Shown here one piece after another: positions 6,410 to 12,740 of a DNA stretch of 35,204 nucleotides; position 1 is the first letter of the stretch; every line of letters begins with the position of its first letter. A model generated the notes under the pieces. It searched no databases. It had not been told where the DNA came from and saw only the letters and a program-made list of their open reading frames with translations. The DNA lies in contig CAKUJT010000015.1 in assembly GCA_934661765.1 (NCBI GenBank), positions 1-35,204 of the forward strand. Direction: 5' to 3'. Origin of the DNA: an uncultured Senegalimassilia sp. Its GTDB lineage: Bacteria; Actinomycetota; Coriobacteriia; Coriobacteriales; Eggerthellaceae. Position numbers and translations under genes: made by a program.

Positions 6410-7114
6410 ATGCGCGAAACCCCGCAGCTGAAGCATATCGAGCAAGTATCCGACGGCTGGATCAAGAAGTACATTCTCACGTACGTGCTGCCCGACGGCA
6501 GCGACTACATATATGAAGCGGCCTCGCGCAAGGGCCTGGAGGCGTATCGCGCCGAGCTGGCGCGTCTCGAGGTGCGCAGCAACACGGCCATCGCGGCCAT
6601 CGACGAGGGCGCGGAAGACTTCGGCGCCGCGGCCATCGCCGCGGCCGAGCAGGCCGCCGGCACCAGCGGCAAGCGCACGGCCGACGCCGTGTCCATCGTG
6701 CCCATCACGCGCGACGGCAACCTGGTGCTCATCCGCGAGTTCCGCTATCCACTGAACAGCTGGGTGGTCGGCCTGCCCGCGGGCCTGGTGGAACCCGGCG
6801 AAGACCTTGCCGTAGCGGTGGACCGCGAGCTGCGCGAGGAAACCGGCTATGGCCTGCGCACCGACATCCCGAAAGGCGCCGTGGAGCTGCTGCCGCAAGC
6901 CGGGCACTCGTCAACCGGCATGAGCGACGAAAGCGTGCAGACGGTGTTTGCCCAGGTGGAGAAGGACGAAGCGGCCCATCCCGAGCACGGCGAGCTTATC
7001 GAGGTGTTCACGCTGCCGCTTTGCGAGGTGCCGCGCTTCCTCAAGCAGAACCCCCTGCCGCTGGGCACCCGTCTGCAACTGGTGCTGGAGATTTTCGCGC
7101 GAAACGCGAAGTAG
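6410..7114 (+). CDS. NUDIX hydrolase, ADP-ribose pyrophosphatase-like
   Basis: A 234-aa protein. The Nudix box is complete: G125, E131, then R139-E140-x-x-E143-E144-x-G146, matching Gx5Ex7REUXEExGU. Before the box, Leu-Val-Leu-Ile-Arg-Glu-Phe-Arg-Tyr-Pro (106-114) is typical of the ADP-ribose/ADP-sugar branch; a Pro-Gln-Ala-Gly-His-Ser segment follows. It likely cleaves ADP-ribose or a related nucleoside diphosphate in the cytoplasm. An Ala-rich insert at about 58-92 separates the N-terminal part from the core. The ATG at 6410 is preceded by AGGAAGGA; the frame is open far upstream but that part overlaps the hairpin array and has no ribosome site. It stands alone on the plus strand, about 170 bases after the structured RNA. 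Confidence 0.85.
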   Translation: MRETPQLKHIEQVSDGWIKKYILTYVLPDGSDYIYEAASRKGLEAYRAELARLEVRSNTAIAAIDEGAEDFGAAAIAAAEQAAGTSGKRTADAVSIVPITRDGNLVLIREFRYPLNSWVVGLPAGLVEPGEDLAVAVDRELREETGYGLRTDIPKGAVELLPQAGHSSTGMSDESVQTVFAQVEKDEAAHPEHGELIEVFTLPLCEVPRFLKQNPLPLGTRLQLVLEIFARNAK

Positions 7115-7136
7115 CCGCTCTTTACGGCCAGAAGGC

Positions 7137-7169
7137 GAAAACCCGCCGCCCTCGAATGAGGACGGCGGG
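7137..7169 (-). terminator. Terminator of the TrpR-like gene (also serves the NUDIX side)
   Basis: A stem 7142-7153 with 7158-7169 (one mismatch) and a 4-base loop. On the minus strand it is followed by TTTTC, about 40 bases past the TrpR-like stop. Confidence 0.7.
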
Positions 7170-7211
7170 CTCGAGACAGACCTATCGATAAGTTCGCGAT
7201 AGGCGCAAATC

Positions 7212-7511
7212 CTACTTCCCTTTGCGGGCATCGTCCAGGATGTTGAGCGCCATGGTGTAGCCGCCGGCGCCGTAGCTCAGGCACTTCGACACGCGGGCGA
7301 TGGTGGTTGCCGACGCGCCCGTGGCCTTCTCGATGGAAGCGTACGAATTGCCGGCGTCGAGCTGGCGAGCAACGGCCAGGCGCTGCGAGGTCTCGCGGAT
7401 CTCGCGGATGGTGAACAGATCTTCAAGCAGCAGGAAGATGTCGTCCTTGTCCTGGATTTTTGAGAAAACGGTCAGCAGATCCTCCACCTCGGGGGTTCTC
7501 AGCTCGCTCAT
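7212..7511 (-). CDS. YerC/YecD family TrpR-like DNA-binding regulator
   Basis: A 99-aa protein whose full length matches the YerC/YecD branch of the Trp-repressor superfamily: an N-terminal helical part with Glu-Asp-Leu-Phe-Thr-Ile-Arg-Glu-Ile, then a helix-turn-helix at about 45-75 (Ser-Tyr-Ala-Ser-Ile-Glu-Lys-Ala-Thr-Gly-Ala-Ser-Ala-Thr-Thr-Ile-Ala-Arg-Val) and the conserved Leu-Ser-Tyr-Gly-Ala-Gly-Gly-Tyr. Family members bind DNA as dimers; their effectors and targets are poorly known and tryptophan should not be assumed. The ATG at 7511 has an AAGG about ten bases upstream; the open frame extends a further 31 codons without support. No trp genes are nearby. Confidence 0.88.
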   Translation of the reverse strand: MSELRTPEVEDLLTVFSKIQDKDDIFLLLEDLFTIREIRETSQRLAVARQLDAGNSYASIEKATGASATTIARVSKCLSYGAGGYTMALNILDDARKGK

Positions 7512-7702
7512 TCGGCATCGCCTTTCCGATTCACCGGGTCCTTTGTCATTATTGTACTCCATCACGGTGGAGTGCTCGAGAACTCCGCAAACCCCCCGCC
7601 GCAAACGGCAAGCGAACCCGACACTGGGGACGGGACGTCTTACCCGACCGGCGAAACGCGATGCCGGCTATTCCTCGGGGACGGCGAGCAGGGGCAGGCG
7701 AA

Positions 7703-7732
7703 GGCGAACCGGACAGACAAGCCTCCGTCCCC
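7703..7732 (-). repeat. Dispersed repeat, copy 1
   Basis: About 30 bases ending in CCTCCGTCCCC on the plus strand closely match 21014-21044 (roughly 26 of 30 positions). A weaker, oppositely oriented relative starts near 7618 (GACACTGGGGACGG). This copy also forms one arm of the hairpin at 7720-7758. Confidence 0.5.
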
Positions 7733-7758
7733 CTAAGCGTCACGTGGGGACGGAGGCT
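7720..7758 (-). terminator. Hairpin terminator after the carbohydrate-binding lipoprotein gene
   Basis: Perfect 13-bp arms (7720-7732 with 7746-7758) around a 13-base loop, 20 bases past the stop of the minus-strand gene. No real U tract follows, so it may also be a remnant of a mobile palindromic repeat. Confidence 0.6.
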
Positions 7759-7777
7759 CCTGCCGAGTCCGGACCTC

Positions 7778-10027
7778 TTACTTGCCGCCGCCTGCTGCCG
7801 AGCCACCTATGCCGCCCATGCCGCCCGCGCCGACCATGCCGCCGGCTCCGCCCATGCCTGCGGACGCCGTGCAGCTTGCCGTGATGGTGGTCTCGCTACC
7901 GCCGCTCACCGTGCCGGAATCCGTGTAGCCGTCGGCGTTGGCATTCGCCACCTCACCGCCGATGACCAGGGTATATTCGCCGCCTTCCGCAAAAGCCGGA
8001 CTGGATGCCAGCACCATGCCGAAGCGTTTGGTCGCTGTGAACGACGCCACCACGTTACCGCTGCCGTCGACCACGCACACGCTCTGGCCCGCTTCGCCGC
8101 TTGCCGAGGTCATGGCGAAGGCCCGCGTGCCGCTGGTGAAGTTTTGCGCCATGCCCGCGGAGCCGACCATGAGCACGGTGCCGCCGCTGACCGTCGCGCT
8201 GCCGTCGTAGTCGAACGCGCCGTCGCCGTCGCTCGTGGGCCCGGAGACCAGCAGCACGCCGCCCGTCACCTCGACATTGCCGTTGCTGTCGATGGAATCA
8301 CCGACGGAATCGACCACCAAATAGCCACCATTGATCTGGATGAGGCAGTTGCTATCCGCCTGGCCCATGCCGCCGCCGGCCGCAGAGTCGCCGCCCTGCT
8401 GCCCGGAGTCGGCGACACCGCCCGCGTTACCCGCTTCGCCTGCGCTACCGCCGCCCGGCAGCTCGGGCGCGCTTCCGCCCTGCTGAGCACCTGCAGCACC
8501 CGGAGCTTGCCCACCTTGCTGGGCGCCAGCGGCGTCGGCGGCCTGACCGCCCTGTTGCATGCCGGCGGCATCGGGAGCCTGGCCGCCCTGCTGCATGCCT
8601 GCGGGCGCCTGGCCGCCGGCGTTCGGAGCTGCGCCCCCGCCACCTTGGCCGGGCGCACCGGGCGTGCCGCCGTTGGGAAGCGTGCTGCTCACCGTATCGG
8701 CATCGGCATCGTCGGACAAGTCGGCTGCGCTGGCATTCAAGCCGTCATCGCTTGCCACGATATGCGTATCGCCGCCGTTGACGTAGACCTTCTCCGCTTC
8801 GTAGCCCTCGTTGCAGCTGGTCACGTTCACGGTTCCGTCGTCCACGGTCAGCTTCGTCTCCGCATGGAACGCGTCGTCGCCCGCGCTCACCTCGATCACA
8901 GAACCCAGCAGGTGCATCTCCAAATCGGAATGGAACGCGTCATCGTTGGCCGCCACCGTCAACGAGCCGCCCGCAAGGCGAACGAGCGTCTTACCCTGCA
9001 CCGCATCGTCACCGGCCTGAATATCGAACGTGCCGCCGTCGATGCTCACGAAGCCCTTCACGGGATCGTCATCCTTGTTCGACTTGATACCGTCGCCGCC
9101 CGCCTCGATAGCGAAGACGCCGTCGCGGATCTTCACGCAATCGCGGCCGCGCAGGCCATCTTCCACAGCGCTGACGTTGTACGTTCCAGATACAACGACC
9201 AAGTCGTCCTTCGAGCACACAGCGTGACGGTACGCGCTCGTCACGTTCAGCGTCCCGGACCCGTTCAACGTCAGGTCGCAGCGGCTGAACAGCGTGGCGT
9301 ACGGCTCGTCGGAATCATCTTCCAGCGCGTACGACGACCCATCGGACAGGCTGTTCTCCGTCCCCGCGTCCAAGGTGACGAAGCACTTGTCCGCGTTGCG
9401 CACATAAACCGCCGGGCCATCCTCGTTATGGATGGTCGCGCCCGCCAGCACCAGCTGCACCTTGTCGTCGTCGCCGGCGTCGACCAGCAGCTGCCCGTCG
9501 GTCAGCTCGCCCGACACCACGTACGTGCCCGCCGACGAGACGACCACGCCATCGGCGGACACCTGGGCGCCCGTCCCCTGCACGCTGGCAGAATCGCCGG
9601 ACAGCGTGATGACGGTCGCGGACGACGCATCATAGGAAGCGTCAAGGTCGCGCTTGGAATACTCCAGGTCAAGAGCGCTTTCATCGAACGCCACCGCAAC
9701 CTCCTCGAACGATGCGTGCTCCGTGTCGGAAGCGCTTGCCGCGGCGGCCTGCTCGGATGCAGCCGAGTTTTCCGCACCCGACGAAACCGCCGCGCAGCCC
9801 TCCATCGCAAGCACGCCGCTCAAAGCAAGCAGGGCGACCACGCCGCACGCCAGGCGCGTCAGCCCGCGCACGTCGGTGCGCTCCGTCGCCGAGGAACCGC
9901 CTGCAACGGATGCGACGACGTCGGGACCCCGCCCCTCCTCTTCGCCAGCAGGTCCGCAAAAAGCCCCGGAACCTTCGGCCTCGGCTTCGCGCGCCGCCCG
10001 GGCGTGTCGGTTCGCAAACCAGCCCAT
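7778..10027 (-). CDS. Exported beta-helix carbohydrate-binding protein (Cthe_2159-like)
   Basis: A 749-aa protein. After about 55 polar residues there is a hydrophobic segment (56-75) ending Met-Glu-Gly-Cys at 75-78, a weak lipobox, so it is probably surface-anchored. The body carries repeated turns of about 22-24 residues with Gly-Gly-Thr/Ser ... Ala-Gly-Asp-Asp-Ala, the right-handed beta-helix pattern of the Cthe_2159 carbohydrate-binding family. A low-complexity linker of 12-residue repeats (Gly-Gly-Gln-Ala-Pro-x-Ala-Ala-Gly-x-Gln-Gln) interrupts it, and the C-terminus is Gly/Met-rich. It likely binds acidic polysaccharide at the cell surface. The ATG at 10027 follows AAGGAGGTG and abuts the upstream stop (TAAATG), so it is translationally coupled. 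A GTG at 9871, just before the hydrophobic segment, is an alternative start. Confidence 0.82.
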   Translation of the reverse strand: MGWFANRHARAAREAEAEGSGAFCGPAGEEEGRGPDVVASVAGGSSATERTDVRGLTRLACGVVALLALSGVLAMEGCAAVSSGAENSAASEQAAAASASDTEHASFEEVAVAFDESALDLEYSKRDLDASYDASSATVITLSGDSASVQGTGAQVSADGVVVSSAGTYVVSGELTDGQLLVDAGDDDKVQLVLAGATIHNEDGPAVYVRNADKCFVTLDAGTENSLSDGSSYALEDDSDEPYATLFSRCDLTLNGSGTLNVTSAYRHAVCSKDDLVVVSGTYNVSAVEDGLRGRDCVKIRDGVFAIEAGGDGIKSNKDDDPVKGFVSIDGGTFDIQAGDDAVQGKTLVRLAGGSLTVAANDDAFHSDLEMHLLGSVIEVSAGDDAFHAETKLTVDDGTVNVTSCNEGYEAEKVYVNGGDTHIVASDDGLNASAADLSDDADADTVSSTLPNGGTPGAPGQGGGGAAPNAGGQAPAGMQQGGQAPDAAGMQQGGQAADAAGAQQGGQAPGAAGAQQGGSAPELPGGGSAGEAGNAGGVADSGQQGGDSAAGGGMGQADSNCLIQINGGYLVVDSVGDSIDSNGNVEVTGGVLLVSGPTSDGDGAFDYDGSATVSGGTVLMVGSAGMAQNFTSGTRAFAMTSASGEAGQSVCVVDGSGNVVASFTATKRFGMVLASSPAFAEGGEYTLVIGGEVANANADGYTDSGTVSGGSETTITASCTASAGMGGAGGMVGAGGMGGIGGSAAGGGK
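8474..8616 (-). repeat. 36-bp in-gene tandem repeats encoding a Gly-Gln-Ala linker
   Basis: About four imperfect 12-codon units inside the beta-helix protein gene, with the repeated plus-strand core GCCTGACCGCC/CCTGCTG. Repeat number is likely variable between strains. Confidence 0.7.
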
Positions 10028-10732
10028 TTAGAGCACCTCCTTGGAGATCTGCGCGTTGCTCAAGCTGACCTTCAGGTTCCCGTTCAGGCAGCGCACCTCG
10101 TCCATCAGGCGTTTCTCGATCCCGGGTTGCGCTAGGCGCAGCCGATACTCAAGCTGGTACAAACTGCCCATGTTCGTGGTGGAAACCTCGGTCAGCTCAT
10201 GCTCGGCGGTATAACGCGCCAGCACGGCATCGAACATCCCGTCGAACTCCAGGTCCTCGGGCACCGTCACGCGAAGCATCTTCTCCGGCTGCTGCGGGCG
10301 ACCAAACGGCGACAGCACGTACACCACGTTCACCACGCCCACGATAAACGTGAACAGCACTGCCAGCGCGATGAATCCCATGCCAGTGGCCAAGCCGATC
10401 GCCATGGCGAAGAACACGCTGCCGATGTCCTTCGCGCTGCCCGGGATGCTGCGGAAACGCACCAGGTTGAACACGCCCATGACGGCGATGCCCGCGCCTA
10501 GGTTGCCGTTGACCAGGGTAATCACCATCTGCACGATGAGCGGCAGCAGCGCCAGGGTAACCACGAAGTTCTTCGAATACTTGTGGCGGAACATGTAGAT
10601 GCAGGCCACCGCCGCGCCGAGCACGATAGACGCGGCGCAGCACATGAGGAACTGCACGGTGGACACGCTCGCCACCAGGGAATCGGTCGTTCCGAAAACC
10701 GAGGAGAGGGCGGAATCAAGCACAACGATCAT
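10028..10732 (-). CDS. DUF4956 membrane protein
   Basis: A 234-aa protein. The first half has several hydrophobic helices: one near 25-45, one near 55-75, and a pair near 90-140 around Val-Arg-Phe-Arg-Ser-Ile-Pro-Gly-Ser-Ala-Lys-Asp-Ile, the strongly conserved DUF4956 loop. The C-terminal 90 residues are soluble. Its function is unproven; the family occurs beside VTC-domain polyphosphate polymerase-like genes, as here, and may form a membrane partner or channel for them. The gene overlaps the end of the VTC gene by 17 bases from the ATG at 10732. A GTG at 10723 has better spacing from AAAGG and may be the true start. The stop codon directly precedes the ATG of the next gene. Confidence 0.85.
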   Translation of the reverse strand: MIVVLDSALSSVFGTTDSLVASVSTVQFLMCCAASIVLGAAVACIYMFRHKYSKNFVVTLALLPLIVQMVITLVNGNLGAGIAVMGVFNLVRFRSIPGSAKDIGSVFFAMAIGLATGMGFIALAVLFTFIVGVVNVVYVLSPFGRPQQPEKMLRVTVPEDLEFDGMFDAVLARYTAEHELTEVSTTNMGSLYQLEYRLRLAQPGIEKRLMDEVRCLNGNLKVSLSNAQISKEVL

Positions 10733-11549
10733 CCTTTCGGGAGGTCAGAGACGGGAAAGCGCCGCGAAGGAAACGGACGCCGGCGGCGCGTTCGCACTCC
10801 TGATAGGCGGCGCCGTACTTGCTGAACGACGACGGATACGCCTGACATCCGCTGAGCGCCTCGACCAACCAGGACGGATACGACCCTGCGGTCTTCACCT
10901 CCATGATCGTCTCGCCCAAGCTCAGAAGCGGATGAAAGGTGCTGCCCGCCTCGCGCTCGCCCGCCAACACATCGCGATACGCGACGCCCGAATCGAACGT
11001 GATGCGCAGCTCATCGGCATCGGCACCCGGAACCGGGGCGTACGCCGTGCGCTCGCACACGATATACATGGAAGGGCGCAAGTTGCGGTAGCGCACCGTG
11101 AACGCATCGATCTCGCGGGCGATCTGGATGCTGTGCAGCGAAAGCGCCTCGTCCTGTTGCAGCTGGTCGGACAACGGATTCTGCACGCAGGCGTTCTCGT
11201 AAGGCACGCGCCCCATCAGGTACGCGTACGCCGCCGTCAGCGAGCACCCCACGCGGCGCTTGTACACGATGCCGTCGTACTTCTTCTTGATCTCCACGTA
11301 CACGCGCTCGCCCGAAGTCGGCGTGCCGTACCAACGCAGGCGCAGCTTCTCCTTGTACAGGGGCTTTTCCAGACTGCGCGCGATCAGGTCACGCGTCGGC
11401 GTGTCGAAATACAGGCTGGTGATGCGCGTGCGGCCGTACTCGTCGGCGGCCATACGCCCGGCCAGCGCGTCGAGCACTTCGCGATGTTGCTTCGCGTTTA
11501 AGCGATATTTGACCTCTTTGCGTTCAAAGGTGTCGGTGAATGAAGCCAT
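10716..11549 (-). CDS. VTC-domain (polyphosphate polymerase-like) protein
   Basis: A 277-aa protein matching the catalytic VTC domain of yeast Vtc4 and its bacterial relatives. The tunnel-lining charged motifs are present: Glu-Arg-Lys-Glu-Val-Lys-Tyr-Arg-Leu near the start, Ser-Leu-Tyr-Phe-Asp-Thr, Lys-Leu-Arg-Leu-Arg-Trp-Tyr, Glu-Ile-Lys-Lys-Lys, Lys-Arg-Arg, Glu-Arg-Thr-Ala-Tyr, Met-Glu-Val-Lys and the terminal Ser-Phe-Ser-Lys-Tyr-Gly. These fit a triphosphate tunnel enzyme that could polymerise or handle polyphosphate, though bacterial activity for this branch is inferred. No transmembrane segment is visible; the DUF4956 partner would supply membrane attachment. GGAGG sits five bases before the ATG at 11549. 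The operon promoter carries two response-regulator repeats, pointing to phosphate-type control. Confidence 0.87.
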   Translation of the reverse strand: MASFTDTFERKEVKYRLNAKQHREVLDALAGRMAADEYGRTRITSLYFDTPTRDLIARSLEKPLYKEKLRLRWYGTPTSGERVYVEIKKKYDGIVYKRRVGCSLTAAYAYLMGRVPYENACVQNPLSDQLQQDEALSLHSIQIAREIDAFTVRYRNLRPSMYIVCERTAYAPVPGADADELRITFDSGVAYRDVLAGEREAGSTFHPLLSLGETIMEVKTAGSYPSWLVEALSGCQAYPSSFSKYGAAYQECERAAGVRFLRGAFPSLTSRKDDRCA

Positions 11550-11602
11550 CGTTTCCTCCCAAGGGCCCAGCGGCCCACACTCGGGGAACATTTCGAGGCT
11601 AG

Positions 11603-11635
11603 ATACTACGAACACACCCTTAAAGTTGACTGAAA
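11603..11635 (-). promoter_or_regulatory. VTC operon promoter with 11-bp response-regulator repeats
   Basis: Read on the minus strand: TTTCAGTCAAC (11635-11625), TTTAAGGGTGT (11624-11614), five bases, then TAGTAT as -10 (11608-11603). The repeat cores TTTCAG and TTTAAGG, the 11-bp period and the five-base gap to the -10 are the same as in the box at 5929-5983. Transcription should start near 11596, leaving a leader of about 47 nt. Confidence 0.65.
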
Positions 11636-11651
11636 CCGAGGTCGGAAACAC

Positions 11652-11676
11652 GAAAGCCCGCCGGTAGCGGGCTTTC
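11652..11676 (-). terminator. menG terminator
   Basis: A 9-bp stem (11652-11660 with 11668-11676) with a 7-base loop, ending GGGCTTTC, about 35 bases past the menG stop. Confidence 0.75.
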
Positions 11677-11709
11677 GATCGTTGCAGTCGGAATCTTACG
11701 GAATCGGCG

Positions 11710-12453
11710 CTACTCGGGCTTTTTCGCTACGTGAACTGCGGCGATGCCGCCGGTGTAGTTCTTCCAGGTGACGTCCGTGAAGCCAGCATCCTCCATCATG
11801 CGGGCCAGGCCCTGCTGGTTGGGGAACGCCTTGATGGACTTCGACAGGTACACGAAGCCGTCGCGGTCGCCCGTGATCAGGCCGCCCCAGAACGGGATGA
11901 GGTGCTTCAGGTAGAAGTTGTACAGCGCGCGCCAAACAGCATTGGGCGGAGTGCTGAACTCAAGGCACACCAGGCTGCCGCCGGGCTTGAGCACGCGATA
12001 CATCTCCGACAGCGCACGCGGGCGGTCGGGCATGTTGCGGATGCCGTAGGCCATGGTGATGGCGTCGTAGCTGGCATCGGCGTACGGGATTTCCTGCGCG
12101 TCCACCACCTCGAAGTCCACCGGCACGCCGTCGGCCGCGCCGTCGGCGTAGTGCGCGCGGGCCACGTCGAGCATCTCGTTGACCAGGTCGGTGCACTGGA
12201 TATGGCGCGGATGCTTGGCGCGCGCCACGGTGAAGCTGACGTCGCCCGTTCCGCCCGCGATGTCCAGCACATCGTCGTTTGCGCTGATGGGAGCCTGTTT
12301 CATCATGCCCGCCAGCCACATCTTGTAAGCGCCGAAGCTGGAGATGGCGTTGAAACGCTCGTACTTCTTCGCGATGGTGGAGAAGATGTCCTTCACGCGT
12401 TCGGACGAGATCTCTGCCGGCGCTTCCTTGCCGGTGGCGGTATCGATGGCCAT
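11710..12453 (-). CDS. menG: Demethylmenaquinone methyltransferase
   Basis: A 247-aa UbiE/MenG-type SAM-dependent methyltransferase. SAM motif I is at 62-71 (Val-Leu-Asp-Ile-Ala-Gly-Gly-Thr-Gly-Asp). It continues with Asp-Ala-Gln-Glu-Ile-Pro-Tyr, the family signature Tyr-Gly-Ile-Arg-Asn-Met, and Arg-Val-Leu-Lys-Pro-Gly-Gly. It performs the last step of menaquinone synthesis, methylating demethylmenaquinone; menaquinol would feed the NapC-like cytochrome encoded at 4070-4678. AAGGAG nine bases before the ATG at 12453 sets the start, although the frame is open for 72 codons upstream. A TATACT -10 lies about 90 bases upstream. The other men genes are not in the window. Confidence 0.93.
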   Translation of the reverse strand: MAIDTATGKEAPAEISSERVKDIFSTIAKKYERFNAISSFGAYKMWLAGMMKQAPISANDDVLDIAGGTGDVSFTVARAKHPRHIQCTDLVNEMLDVARAHYADGAADGVPVDFEVVDAQEIPYADASYDAITMAYGIRNMPDRPRALSEMYRVLKPGGSLVCLEFSTPPNAVWRALYNFYLKHLIPFWGGLITGDRDGFVYLSKSIKAFPNQQGLARMMEDAGFTDVTWKNYTGGIAAVHVAKKPE

Positions 12454-12543
12454 GCGGTGCTGCTCCTTGCGTATCGTGCGCGCCCGGCGAACCCGGGCGC
12501 GTTCATCAAGCTGGCCCTGCGCGGGCCGTTCGTTCGACATTCC

Positions 12544-12549
12544 AGTATA
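12544..12549 (-). promoter_or_regulatory. menG -10 element
   Basis: TATACT on the minus strand, identical to the -10 of coaX and fabH in this window. No clear -35. Confidence 0.5.
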
Positions 12550-12740
12550 GCCGTTCACGCAGCCGCGCCGCGCGTTCGGCATGAAGCGAACACGCAAGCT
12601 GCGGCTGCGACGGCCCAGCGGCCGAGGGCCGGCGAAGGGACGTGGCCGCGCAACCCGCGCAAGGCGCAAGCAGCAAAGCCACGCCCATCAGGCAAAACGC
12701 CGACGAGAGCCGTTTTCGCGAAGTCTCAAGACGCGAGCTG

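Noticed and set aside
7460..10135. An 891-codon open frame on the plus strand
   Set aside because: It lies opposite the VTC-operon surface protein gene; the translation is Arg/Ala/His-rich with no domain and no ribosome site. High GC and codon bias keep the antisense frame open.
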